Positions 16,673 through 25,344 of a stretch of 64,000 nt of DNA are shown piece after piece. The position numbers and the translations under genes were made by a program. The notes beneath the pieces are model-generated. The model had not been told where the DNA came from and did not search any database. It saw only the letters and a program-made list of their open reading frames with translations. Numbering within the stretch: position 1 is the stretch's first letter; each line of letters begins with the position of its first letter. This DNA is from Vreelandella neptunia (lineage in GTDB: Bacteria; Pseudomonadota; Gammaproteobacteria; Pseudomonadales; Halomonadaceae): contig NZ_CP140255.1 of assembly GCF_034479615.1 (NCBI RefSeq), positions 4,154,001 through 4,218,000 on the forward strand, in the 5' to 3' direction.

Positions 16673-18745
16673 TCAAAAGTCCTTGCAGATTCGCAAGGCA
16701 TCGTAGATGGCCGCATGGGTATTACGCGGTGCCGTGCAGTCGCCTAGTCGGAACAGCAGGAAACCATCTCCTGACTCGCTCAGACAAGGCTGCGGCTGGA
16801 TTGCATAGAGTGCTTCCAGATCCACCTGCCCCCTGTTGCGGGACTGCTCTTTGAGGGCGTAGTAGAGCGCTTCATCAGGGCGCACGCCGTTCTCGACCAC
16901 TACCTGATCCACCACACGCTCTTCCAAAGCGCCGGTGTACTCATTTTCAAGCACCGCCACCAGTCCGTCGCCCTCGCGGTAAACCTTATGCAGCATCAGG
17001 TCGGAGGACATGATCACCTCCTTCTCGTAGAGGCTGCGGTAGTAGGTGGGGAAGGTGGTACCGCCCACCGCCGCGCCGGGCTTGATATCGTCGGTGACGA
17101 TCTCCACCTTGGCGCCCTTGTCGGCGAGAAAATCCGCCGCCGAGACGCCGGAGAATTCGCAAATGGCGTCATAAATCAGCACGTTCTTACCTGGCGCCAC
17201 TTTGCCTGAGAGAATATCCCAGGTGCTGACCACCAGGCTCTCCTCGGCATTCTCCGAGTAGCCCCACTCTGGGTGCTGGCTAAGGAAGGGCTGGCCACCG
17301 GTGGCAAGCACCACGATATCCGGGCGCAGATCGAGCAGCGTCGCCTCATCGGCGCGGGTGCCCAGACGCAGGTCGACTTTCAGCCGCGCCAGCTCCAGCT
17401 GGAACCAGCGGGTGATACCGGCGATCTGGTCACGTTGGGGTGCCTGGGCGGCAATCGTGATCTGCCCGCCCAAGGCGTCAGCGGCCTCAAACAGAGTGAC
17501 ATCGTGACCGCGTTCAGCGGCTACCCTAGCTGCCTCCATACCGCCGGGGCCACCGCCTACTACGACGACTTTGCGTTTGGCGCCCTCGGTTTTCTCAATG
17601 ATGTGGGGCAGCCCCATGTATTCACGGGATGTCGCGGCGTTTTGAATGCACAGTACGTCAAGCCCCTGGTACTGGCGGTCGATGCAGTAGTTAGCTCCCA
17701 CGCACTGCTTGATTTGATCAATCTGGCCCATCTTGATCTTGGCGATCAGGTGAGGGTCGGCAATATGTGCTCGGGTCATGCCCACCAGGTCGACGTAGCC
17801 CCCTTCGAGGATACGCTGGGCCTGATTGGGGTCTTTAATGTTCTGGGCGTGGATCACCGGGACGTTCACCACTTCCTTGATCCCCGCCGCCAGGTGTAGG
17901 AAAGGCTCCGGCGGGTAGGACATATTAGGGATAACGTTGGCCAGGGTGTTGTGAGTGTCGCAGCCAGAACCGATAACGCCGAAGAAGTCCACCATACCGG
18001 TGGCATCGTAGTAGGCGGCGATCTGCTTCATATCGTCGTGAGAAAGACCGTCCGGGTGGAACTCGTCGCCGCAAATGCGCATACCGACGCAGAAGTCGTC
18101 GCCCACTTCAGCACGCACGGCTTTAAGCACTTCCATACCGAAGCGCATACGATTCTCGAAGCTACCGCCCCACTCGTCCTCACGCTTGTTGACCCGTGGG
18201 CTCCAGAACTGATCGATCAAATGCTGGTGCACGGCAGAGAGCTCAACACCGTCGAGGCCCCCTTCCTTAGCCCGGCGTGCGGCCTGGGCAAAGTCGCCGA
18301 CAATACGCCAGATCTCTTCTTCCTCAATGGTCTTACAGGTCGAGCGGTGCACCGGCTCACGGATACCGGAGGGTGATACCAGGGTCGACCAGTCGAAACC
18401 GTCCCAGCGGGAGCGGCGCCCCATATGGGTAATCTGGATCATGATCTTGCCGCCATGCTTATGCACGGCATCGGCCAAATTCTGGAAGTGCGGAATAATG
18501 CGATCAGTAGACAGGTTTACCGAGCTCCACCAGCCCTGAGGGCTATCGATGGAGACCACCGATGAGCCACCACAAATACACAGGCCACAACCACCTTTGG
18601 CCTTCTCCTCGTAGTACCTGACGTAGCGCTCAGTAGTCATACCGCCGTCGGTGGCATGCACCTCGGCGTGAGCGGTGCTGACCACACGGTTGCGGATAGT
18701 CAGCTTACCGATCTCGATCGGCTCGAAAATTGCGTCGAATGCCAT
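16673..18745 (-). CDS. dgcA: Dimethylglycine dehydrogenase/demethylase DgcA (OYE-like flavoprotein)
   Basis: Oxidatively demethylates N,N-dimethylglycine to sarcosine plus formaldehyde, 690 residues. The N-terminal half is an Old-Yellow-Enzyme TIM barrel binding FMN. It has RNRVVSTAHAEVHA, the substrate-site region GVELSAVHQHLIDQFWSP and NKREDEWGGSFENR. A trimethylamine-dehydrogenase-like cluster motif follows with Cys348, 354 and 366. The position where a second ligand would stand (351) is Ala. The C-terminal third holds two dinucleotide folds, starting at VVVVGGGPGGMEAARVA (about 393). It is followed by dgcB and dedicated ETF genes, the order known from Pseudomonas. The start ATG at 18745 follows GAGGAGAGACAAAC. 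Confidence 0.93.
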   Translation of the reverse strand: MAFDAIFEPIEIGKLTIRNRVVSTAHAEVHATDGGMTTERYVRYYEEKAKGGCGLCICGGSSVVSIDSPQGWWSSVNLSTDRIIPHFQNLADAVHKHGGKIMIQITHMGRRSRWDGFDWSTLVSPSGIREPVHRSTCKTIEEEEIWRIVGDFAQAARRAKEGGLDGVELSAVHQHLIDQFWSPRVNKREDEWGGSFENRMRFGMEVLKAVRAEVGDDFCVGMRICGDEFHPDGLSHDDMKQIAAYYDATGMVDFFGVIGSGCDTHNTLANVIPNMSYPPEPFLHLAAGIKEVVNVPVIHAQNIKDPNQAQRILEGGYVDLVGMTRAHIADPHLIAKIKMGQIDQIKQCVGANYCIDRQYQGLDVLCIQNAATSREYMGLPHIIEKTEGAKRKVVVVGGGPGGMEAARVAAERGHDVTLFEAADALGGQITIAAQAPQRDQIAGITRWFQLELARLKVDLRLGTRADEATLLDLRPDIVVLATGGQPFLSQHPEWGYSENAEESLVVSTWDILSGKVAPGKNVLIYDAICEFSGVSAADFLADKGAKVEIVTDDIKPGAAVGGTTFPTYYRSLYEKEVIMSSDLMLHKVYREGDGLVAVLENEYTGALEERVVDQVVVENGVRPDEALYYALKEQSRNRGQVDLEALYAIQPQPCLSESGDGFLLFRLGDCTAPRNTHAAIYDALRICKDF

Positions 18746-18768
18746 GTTTGTCTCTCCTCGTACCCCAG

Positions 18769-19314
18769 TTAGCGGGCAGCGTCGGTCAGCGGCTGGACGG
18801 CGAAGATGCCTACATCACAGCCAGGTTCGGCTGCACTCTGCGTCTGCTCAGCAACGGTACGCAGTGAACTTCCGCGGGCAGCGAGGATTTGATCCATGGC
18901 ACCGGCGAACCAACCGGTGAACATGTACTCTTCCTTGTTCCCGGTTTTGCCAAGCTGGTAAACAAAAGCGCTGTGCTCAAGTCGTACTTGAGCAGTGCCC
19001 GAGTCGAGATCAATCTGTTCAGTAATGAATAGCCCCCAACCGCGCTGGGAAAGGCGGGTCATGTAGTGCTCAAATACCGCCTCTCCGCTAATGTCGTGTA
19101 GCTCGGCCTCTTTCTCACACCAGTGCCAGGCGCTCTTGTAGCCTGCGTGATAAAGAATTTCGGCATACTTCTCAGCACCTAGCGCCTCTTCTACGGCTAC
19201 GTGGTTATTGATAAAGAAGTGCCGTGGCACATAGAGCATAGGCAGAGCATCGGTCGTCCAGACACCTGTTTCGCTATCCACTTCGATGGGCAGTGCGGGG
19301 GCCAGTTTGGTCAC
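18769..19314 (-). CDS. DUF5943 protein of the dimethylglycine operon
   Basis: Small cytosolic protein of unknown role, 181 residues, corresponding by position to PA5397 in the Pseudomonas dgc operon. It has no signal peptide or membrane helix. The sequence (YVPRHFFINNHVAVEEALG, YHAGYKSAWHWCEKEAE, QRGWGLF) recalls V4R/4-vinyl-reductase-like small-molecule-binding domains. I chose a GTG at 19314 with GAGGA 8 bases upstream. A TTG 15 bases earlier would overlap that ribosome site. It lies 23 bases upstream of dgcA in the same operon. It could be an assembly factor or sensor for the pathway, but that is not shown. Confidence 0.8.
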   Translation of the reverse strand: MTKLAPALPIEVDSETGVWTTDALPMLYVPRHFFINNHVAVEEALGAEKYAEILYHAGYKSAWHWCEKEAELHDISGEAVFEHYMTRLSQRGWGLFITEQIDLDSGTAQVRLEHSAFVYQLGKTGNKEEYMFTGWFAGAMDQILAARGSSLRTVAEQTQSAAEPGCDVGIFAVQPLTDAAR

Positions 19315-19380
19315 GGTTGTATTCCTCAAATCTTGATTGTTATGGAGTAGCTAAGCAGCCGTTCTGCAAGGCGAGCGCCG

Positions 19381-19475
19381 CCGGGGATAGGCCGTAGAGG
19401 GGGTCTTTTGCCATGGATGGCAAAAGTAGCGTCCAGGGAGGGATTCACAGCGCCCCCTCGTAGGCCTATCGCCGG
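19381..19475. repeat. Intergenic palindromic repeat, short form (copy B)
   Basis: About 95 bases between the dipeptidase and DUF5943 genes. It is an almost complete palindrome. The outer arms are GATAGGCCGTAGAGGGGG and a near-complement ending GGCCTATC. The core is CTTTTGCCAT-GG-ATGGCAAAAG (19405-19426), a perfect 10-bp stem. The intervening sequence GTCCAGGGAGGGATTCACAGCG lies on one side only. It is the short relative of 16506-16654. I believe this repeat type is widespread in Halomonas genomes, but could not check. Confidence 0.85.
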
Positions 19476-19498
19476 TAAAGCCGCGTGAGTAGGACTCA

Positions 19499-20476
19499 TC
19501 AGCTCCCCCACACATCCTTGAGTACGCGCACCCAGTTCTCTCCCATGATCTTGCGCACCTGGGTCTCACTTAAGCCGCGCTTGAGGAGTGCCTCGGTGAG
19601 ATTGGGGAACTCCCCAATGGTGCGGATTCCTTTGGGATTGATGATCTTGCCAAAGTCAGTGAGACGACGGGCGTAGCCCTTGTCGTGGGTCAGCCACTCG
19701 AAAAACTCTTGACCATGCCCTTGGGTGAAATCGGTACCGATGCCGATAGCGTCCTCACCGACGATATTCATGACGTACTCGATCGCCTCGCAGTAGTCTT
19801 CGATGGTTGAGTCGATGCCCTTTTTGAGGAACGGCGCAAACATGGTGACACCAACAAAACCGCCGTGGTCGGCTATGAACTTCAGCTCTTGATCGGATTT
19901 GTTGCGCGGATGCTCTTTGAGGCCGGAGGGCAGGCAGTGGGAGTAGCAAACTGGCTTTTTGGACTCAAGAATGACCTCTTCAGAGGTCTTGGCACCGACG
20001 TGAGAAAGGTCGCACATGATGCCAACCCGGTTCATCTCGGCAACGATTTCGCGGCCGAAGCCAGACAGGCCGCCGTCACGCTCGTAGCAGCCGGTCCCCA
20101 CCAGATTCTGGGTGTTGTAGCACATCTGTACGATACCCACGCCCAGCTGTTTGAAGATCTCAACGTAGCCAATTTGGTCTTCAAAGGCATGGGCATTCTG
20201 AAAGCCGAAGATGATGCCGGTTTTGCCCTCTTCTTTGGCGCGAGTGATGTCAGCGGTGGTGCGAACAGGGCGCACCAGGTCACTACACTCCGCCATCAAC
20301 TGGTTGGACTTGACGATATTATCGACCGTGGCCTGAAAACCTTCCCACACTGAGACTGTGCAGTTGGCAGCGGTAAGACCGCCGCGACGCATGTCCTCAA
20401 GCAACTCACGATTCCATTTGGCGATGATCAGGCCATCAATGACGATAGCGTCATTGTGCAGTTCAGAGGGGGTCAT
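19499..20476 (-). CDS. Membrane-dipeptidase-like peptidase M19 of the dimethylglycine operon
   Basis: Zinc amidohydrolase of the renal dipeptidase family, 325 residues. It has no signal peptide, so it is cytosolic, unlike secreted M19 enzymes. Metal and active-site segments are visible: the N-terminal AIVIDGLI (where the family usually has D-x-H, here altered), MCDLSHVGAKTSEEVI, KPVCYSHCLPSGLKEHPRN and IGIGTDFTQGHG. It matches PA5396, first gene of the Pseudomonas dgc operon. The true substrate is unknown; an amide or imide of a methylated glycine is conceivable. The ATG at 20476 follows TTGGAGC. It heads the six-gene operon transcribed away from the gbdR terminator. Confidence 0.88.
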   Translation of the reverse strand: MTPSELHNDAIVIDGLIIAKWNRELLEDMRRGGLTAANCTVSVWEGFQATVDNIVKSNQLMAECSDLVRPVRTTADITRAKEEGKTGIIFGFQNAHAFEDQIGYVEIFKQLGVGIVQMCYNTQNLVGTGCYERDGGLSGFGREIVAEMNRVGIMCDLSHVGAKTSEEVILESKKPVCYSHCLPSGLKEHPRNKSDQELKFIADHGGFVGVTMFAPFLKKGIDSTIEDYCEAIEYVMNIVGEDAIGIGTDFTQGHGQEFFEWLTHDKGYARRLTDFGKIINPKGIRTIGEFPNLTEALLKRGLSETQVRKIMGENWVRVLKDVWGS

Positions 20477-20650
20477 AGCTAAGCTCCAACATTGGTTAAT
20501 GTAGCGAGCATAGCGCTGACGTTGGGTTTAGCTGCTCTTGGAAACGACGGCGGAAATTCCAAAAGCGTCATGATGTCGAGAACACGACCACTACCCACGC
20601 ACCCGCTAACCTTTGTAGAGGAGGAGGAGTACTTTAGTGATAGCAGCTAC

Positions 20651-20685
20651 TAAAAAACCTGCTGCCCGGAGGTGGGCAACAGGTT
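20651..20685 (-). terminator. Terminator of the gbdR-like gene
   Basis: Stem AACCTGTTGCCC / GGGCAGCAGGTT (one mismatch), followed on the minus strand by TTTTTTAG. It lies 26 bases past the regulator stop. The remaining 20477-20650 should contain the dgc operon promoter. Confidence 0.85.
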
Positions 20686-20710
20686 TGAAATAGTGGCGAC
20701 GAAGTACCTA

Positions 20711-21856
20711 TCAGCGCAGTAGCGGCACGCTGGCAAAGGTAGGCTCACCCTGGGCATGGGCAAGCGCCTGCTGGGCACTCGAAAGAGGTTCGCTTTTGTA
20801 AGGCTCACCCCCCCATCGCTGAATTAACGATGGCGACTTAGCAAGGTTACTTCCTTGCCGGTCATGCACCCCCAAGCGCTCATTTCTCGGCGGTACACCA
20901 AAGTATTCACGATAACACTTGGAAAAATGGGGCGTGGACACAAAACCGCAAACAGAGGCAATCTCGATAATCGACAAGGGCGTTTGTTTGAGCAATTGCC
21001 GCGCGCGCACCAAACGCAGCTTGAGGTAATAGCGAGATGGTGAGCAAAGCAAATAACGCTGGAACAACCGCTCCAACTGGCGCCGTGAAACATTCACATA
21101 GCTTGCCAGTTCATCGAGCTCGATGGGCTCTTCCAGGTTGGATTCCATCAACGCCACAATCTCTAACAACTTAGGCTGAGTGGTGCCCAACACGTGCTTC
21201 AGAGGTACCCGCTGCTGATCCTGCTCGTTACGCACGCGTTCATAGATAAACATCTCGGAGATGCCTGCCGAAAGCTCGCGCCCATGGTCGTGAGCAATCA
21301 GGTTGAGCATCATATCGAGCGGCGCAGTGCCGCCAGAAGCGGTAAATCGATCACGATCAATAGAGAAAAGGTGCGGCGTCAGAATGACGTTGGGGAACGC
21401 CTCCTGCATGGATGCCAAACACTCCCAGTGCACACTGGTTTGATAGTGATCCAGCAATCCCGCCTGACCTAGCGCCCAACTGCCCGTACATACCGAGCCT
21501 AAGCGTTTTAACTGACGCGACTGCGACTGAAGCCAGCGCACATGCTCGCGATTGACACTGTGATGAGGGCCAACCCCGCCACAAACAACCACCCACTCAA
21601 GCGATAGAGGGGTATGCATAGAGGCATCCGGCGTCACCTGCAGCCCATCACTGGCGCGCACGGGCAGCCCGTCTTGGGTCAGGGTGTACCAGCGATACAG
21701 CTCGCGCCCAGCCAGTTGATTAGCCATCCGCAAAGGGTCTATTGCCGATGCCAGAGAAATCAGTGTGAAATTATCTAACAGTAGAAAGCCAAGGGTTTGC
21801 GGTTCGCCCGCACGATTGGTATTTGCTGTCGGGTCTTTTGCTTGATTTGATGTCAT
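20711..21856 (-). CDS. gbdR: GbdR-like AraC-family activator with DJ-1/PfpI sensor domain
   Basis: Cytosolic transcription factor, 381 residues. The N-terminal GATase-1/DJ-1-like domain (about 20-200) has GFLLLDNFTLISLASAIDPLRMAN and VCGGVG, with the nucleophile-elbow equivalent GSVCTGSWALGQAGLLD. The C-terminal double helix-turn-helix (about 235-330) has ELASYVNVSRRQLERLFQRYL and IASVCGFVSTPHFSKCYREYFG. In Pseudomonas, GbdR senses glycine betaine and dimethylglycine and activates gbc, dgc and sox genes. Its position just upstream of the dgc operon supports the same job. I chose the ATG at 21856 with GGAGGG 7 bases upstream. A GTG 18 bases earlier is not supported. Confidence 0.88.
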   Translation of the reverse strand: MTSNQAKDPTANTNRAGEPQTLGFLLLDNFTLISLASAIDPLRMANQLAGRELYRWYTLTQDGLPVRASDGLQVTPDASMHTPLSLEWVVVCGGVGPHHSVNREHVRWLQSQSRQLKRLGSVCTGSWALGQAGLLDHYQTSVHWECLASMQEAFPNVILTPHLFSIDRDRFTASGGTAPLDMMLNLIAHDHGRELSAGISEMFIYERVRNEQDQQRVPLKHVLGTTQPKLLEIVALMESNLEEPIELDELASYVNVSRRQLERLFQRYLLCSPSRYYLKLRLVRARQLLKQTPLSIIEIASVCGFVSTPHFSKCYREYFGVPPRNERLGVHDRQGSNLAKSPSLIQRWGGEPYKSEPLSSAQQALAHAQGEPTFASVPLLR

Positions 21857-22266
21857 GGTTTTACCCTCCGTCACCTTTACATCATCGATTTTTTTCTTAT
21901 TAGTATATAGGTGTCGCTGGCGTCTTTTAGTTTCCTATCACAGCAGTGAATACTCACTTGTGCAGGGGTGGCATTGCTCTTTGGTCGTATATTGGCATGA
22001 ACAGGACGGAAAGCGACAACACTATCACGCGAATCTGGCGATCAGTCGCAAATGCAACACTGGAGGTCGCTTCCGAAACCATTGAGAGGGGAGGAAAGAT
22101 ACGCCTTGTAGGCGGTGTGGGAACAGAGCGCCTTGGTAATGGCGTCGTTAGCCTGCGAAGCGTCTCAGTAGGCAGTCTCCGTACATAATGAGCGGCAGAC
22201 AATCGGCTAAACGACTGTCATCGCGCCTGCAAATGCCGGTGCGCTCCGAGCAACCGGCTCCTTTAT
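21857..22266. other. 410-base region between gbdR and the TRAP genes
   Basis: No convincing gene. It should contain the gbdR promoter on its left side. A weak hairpin GCCGGT/ACCGGC (22235-22240, 22253-22258) lies just past the TRAP large-subunit stop, without a good T-run. Short plus-strand frames here have no ribosome sites and biased composition, so I dismissed them. Confidence 0.5.
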
Positions 22267-23571
22267 TCAGCCTGCCATAAAATGAGGTAGCCAAAGCGCC
22301 ACTTGAGGCCAAATACTTATGATAAGCGCAGCAACACACATTAGCAGGAAGAAGGGCAACGAGGCCCACGCAACCCGGCTGATGCTTTCGCCTGTCAGAC
22401 TCTGTAACACAAATAGATTAAAACCAACCGGTGGCGTGATTTGGCCCAGTTCGATCATGATAATCAGGAAAATACCGAACCAAATTGGATCGAATCCTGC
22501 GAGCAGGACAATCGGCAGCGTGATCGGCAGGCTCATGACGGTGATGGAAATACCATCCAGAAACAGTCCCAATAAAATATAAAACACGGCCAATGCCAGC
22601 AGTAATAACATTGGGCTCAGGTTCTGTGCAGCAATCCAGCTAGCCAGCTCTCGCGGCAAGTGCAGATACCCCATCGCCGTTGATAACAGCATGGCTGTCA
22701 CCAGCAGGCTGCATACCATAATGGTCGTCATCAGGGTTCCTCGAAAAGCCTCGATGAGCAAGGAAATATTGATTTGCCGCTCAATAGCCAGCAGAACCAA
22801 GGTAGCGGTCACGCCCACGGCAGCAGCCTCTGAGGGGGTCGCGATACCGCTGTAAATCGAGCCAATAACGATGAAAATCAGCACCAAAATGGGCAATAGC
22901 AGTAACAGTGACTGTAACAGCGTTTGTCCGGGAATTTCCTGCTTTGGAGCAAGCGAGGGGTTCTTCCACGCACACAGAATAATGTATCCACTATAAAGGG
23001 CGGCGATCAGCAGGCCTGGAACGACGCCAGCCATGAACAGTTGGCTTATCGATACTTCAGCCTGGACACCGTACACAATCATGACGATCGATGGAGGAAT
23101 GAGTAAACCCAAGCTGCCTGCGCCAGCAAGTGAGCCGATCGACAGGTTGCGGTTATAACCTCGCGCTTTTAGCTCTTGGGTCGTGATTTTACCGATGGTT
23201 GCAGTGGTTGCCGCGCTGGAGCCGCTAACCGCTGCGAATAATGTGCACCCCAGAACATTGGTATGCAGTATGCCGCCTGGCAGGTGGCTAGTAATGGGCA
23301 CCAGCCCCTTGAACAAACGCTCGGAGAGATTGGAGCGAAAGATCAACTCCCCCATAAGAATAAACAACGGGATTGCTGAAAGCTCCCAGCTATTGCTGGC
23401 GCGATACAGAATACGGGAAAAAATCAGGCCGATTCGATCCGCGTCAAAGTCCCCAAGCAGCCAGAGCGAGCCTATGGAAACCGCCAGCATCGAGGCAAAA
23501 ATCCAAGTTCCCATCGACAGGAAAAACAGCAGTAGAGCAGCAACGCCGACGGCAACCCAAAAAATCTCCAT
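22267..23571 (-). CDS. TRAP transporter large permease, DctM-like (first system)
   Basis: Sodium-driven TRAP importer large membrane subunit, 434 residues with about 12 helices. Family marks are SAIPLFILMGELI, the glycine-rich SGSSAATTATIGKIT, GSLGLLIPPSIVMIVYG and GQITPPVGFNLFVLQ. The ATG at 23571 is 24 bases after the small-subunit stop. It is last in a dctP-dctQ-dctM operon. The substrate is unknown, and no substrate-specific enzyme is in the operon. The amidase operon lies upstream on the same strand and could supply or use the same compound. Confidence 0.92.
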   Translation of the reverse strand: MEIFWVAVGVAALLLFFLSMGTWIFASMLAVSIGSLWLLGDFDADRIGLIFSRILYRASNSWELSAIPLFILMGELIFRSNLSERLFKGLVPITSHLPGGILHTNVLGCTLFAAVSGSSAATTATIGKITTQELKARGYNRNLSIGSLAGAGSLGLLIPPSIVMIVYGVQAEVSISQLFMAGVVPGLLIAALYSGYIILCAWKNPSLAPKQEIPGQTLLQSLLLLLPILVLIFIVIGSIYSGIATPSEAAAVGVTATLVLLAIERQINISLLIEAFRGTLMTTIMVCSLLVTAMLLSTAMGYLHLPRELASWIAAQNLSPMLLLLALAVFYILLGLFLDGISITVMSLPITLPIVLLAGFDPIWFGIFLIIMIELGQITPPVGFNLFVLQSLTGESISRVAWASLPFFLLMCVAALIISIWPQVALWLPHFMAG

Positions 23572-23595
23572 GATCGCTACCTTGTCAGTTTGTGG

Positions 23596-24111
23596 TTATG
23601 GGGCGTTTGCTAAATAACGCGAGCGTAGTAAAACGATCTTGATTGCGCGGACGACCAGGGTTAGCGAGATTAACCACATGCCAATAAGAACCGCGCCCTC
23701 CGGCAACCAGATAGGGGTTTCAGCAAGGGTATCGCTGGTAACACCCCGGCTATAGCTGCGCTGTACGTTTTGCAACCAGAATAGGGAGATCCAGATAAAG
23801 CAGCTTGCCGTTATCACGCTGCTGAATAGCTCCAGCGGCCAGTGGTATTTCTGGGGAACGCGATCCAGGATCAGGGAGACCCGAATCAGACCTCCCCTTT
23901 CAAGGACATAGGGCAGGCCTAAAAACGTCATGATGGCGACGGCATAGCCGATGTATTCATCCATGATAAAGGTGGACTTACCCAGCGACCGCAGAAGTAT
24001 CTCCAGCATGATATGGCCCAGCATATAGATGATCAGAACCACGGCAATCAATGCGCCGACACGGTTCAGCAGCATCGAAAGGCGCTCGGCAAATCGAAAT
24101 AAGCCCATCAT
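23596..24111 (-). CDS. TRAP transporter small permease, DctQ-like (first system)
   Basis: Small four-helix membrane subunit, 171 residues, that docks the large permease to the binding protein. Hydrophobic segments lie near residues 15-40, 48-65, 90-110 and 130-155. The segment RGGLIRVSLILDRVP is the usual loop after helix 2. It overlaps the binding-protein gene by 4 bases (ATGA), so the two are translationally coupled. Confidence 0.88.
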   Translation of the reverse strand: MMGLFRFAERLSMLLNRVGALIAVVLIIYMLGHIMLEILLRSLGKSTFIMDEYIGYAVAIMTFLGLPYVLERGGLIRVSLILDRVPQKYHWPLELFSSVITASCFIWISLFWLQNVQRSYSRGVTSDTLAETPIWLPEGAVLIGMWLISLTLVVRAIKIVLLRSRYLANAP

Positions 24112-25127
24112 TCACCCCGGAACTGGCCCAAGATCTCCTGGCCCCTATCACCTGCAGATTCCAGCCAATTCTCCACAACGCTGGAGGCTGCCTGAGCAAG
24201 GGCATCGGTAAGCGCGGGCGAAACGGCATCATTGATAGTGACATCATGCTGACTGAGTGTTTGGTAGTTTTCAGCGGTGCGGGTTTCGACCGTTTCCCAG
24301 TTATGCAGGTCGGTCAGCCGGGCTGCTTCAAGAATGGCGTCCTGCTGCTCGGCACTTAATGCATCAAACACGCTCTTGTTCATATGAACCATGTTGAGCG
24401 GAATAGCATATTGAATGGCGGCAAAGTGATCCTGGTGCTCCCAGAAACTGCCATTGGCGCCGGCTTCGGCCGAGGTGAGAACAGCGGTAATTCCCCCGGT
24501 CGCCAACTGTGGAACCACATCCCCCCAGGAAAGGCTGACAGGGGCGGCCCCCACATTGCGGAAAGTTTCGGTTCCGTTACGATCAAAGGTGCGTATCTTC
24601 AGATTACTTAAATCAGCTTGGTCGTTGATGGCATTTTTTGACCAGATGCCACTGGGCGGCCAAGGCGAAGCATAGAGCAATATCTGATCATTCTCTTCGA
24701 ACACGGCTTCGTAATGGGGTTTAGCGATTTCATAAAGGCGGCGCGCATCTTCAATGTCTTCGACGATAAAAGGGAGTGAGGAAAGCAGGAAAATGGAATC
24801 AATACCGCTCATGGTGCCAGACAGCGTATCGGCCATTTCAATCGCGCCATCGGCCACCGCGTAAAAATGGTCTCCGGAATTAAAGCCAAGCGCGCCGCCC
24901 GTATGCAGCGTGATGTTTACGTCATCGTTGGTAAGTTCGCGTACGCTATCGATAAAATACGCATCGCCCTGGGCATGTATCGAATTAGCGTTATATTCGT
25001 TGGAAAAGTCCATATTCACTGACTGGGAATAGGCTTGCCCGCTAACAAAACAGGCGCCTAAAACAACAGCGACACTGAAAATACTTTTAATATTACACTG
25101 GGCAGGGTGTTGTGAATTATGTGCCAT
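24108..25127 (-). CDS. TRAP transporter periplasmic solute-binding protein, DctP-like (first system)
   Basis: Periplasmic ligand receptor, 339 residues. The signal peptide is long: a 14-residue polar start, then KSIFSVAVVLGACFVSGQAYSQ, cleaved near AYSQ-S. The mature domain has the DctP pattern of alternating lobes. The conserved arginine that usually binds a carboxylate is likely in LKIRTFDRNGTETFRNVGAAPVSL. AGGA lies 9 bases before the ATG at 25127. First gene of the operon. The ligand is predicted to be an organic acid because of the family arginine; its identity is unknown. Confidence 0.88.
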   Translation of the reverse strand: MAHNSQHPAQCNIKSIFSVAVVLGACFVSGQAYSQSVNMDFSNEYNANSIHAQGDAYFIDSVRELTNDDVNITLHTGGALGFNSGDHFYAVADGAIEMADTLSGTMSGIDSIFLLSSLPFIVEDIEDARRLYEIAKPHYEAVFEENDQILLYASPWPPSGIWSKNAINDQADLSNLKIRTFDRNGTETFRNVGAAPVSLSWGDVVPQLATGGITAVLTSAEAGANGSFWEHQDHFAAIQYAIPLNMVHMNKSVFDALSAEQQDAILEAARLTDLHNWETVETRTAENYQTLSQHDVTINDAVSPALTDALAQAASSVVENWLESAGDRGQEILGQFRGE

Positions 25128-25243
25128 CAGGAAAGTCCTAGCGTTGGATAAACACTTTTAGACTAACCAAATGTGCAAAAGCGGCCGCCATCAATACGAC
25201 CTGTAGTTACTCTTATACGCCCTGAAACAGCCATTCCCTGACC

Positions 25244-25286
25244 AACTTATCCCCACCGCCTAGCTGGCAAGGGGTGGGGATAAGTT
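25244..25286. promoter_or_regulatory. Perfect 14-bp inverted repeat upstream of the TRAP operon
   Basis: Arms AACTTATCCCCACC (25244-25257) and GGTGGGGATAAGTT (25273-25286), with a 15-base spacer. It lies about 120 bases before the dctP start and 60 bases past the amidase stop. It has no T-run in either direction. It could be an intrinsic hairpin that stops or processes the amidase transcript, or a regulator site for the TRAP promoter. Confidence 0.5.
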
Positions 25287-25344
25287 ATCAACGCCTGCTT
25301 TGTAACGACCACGGCTGCCTTACAGCCAATCTCACCACTGTGTT

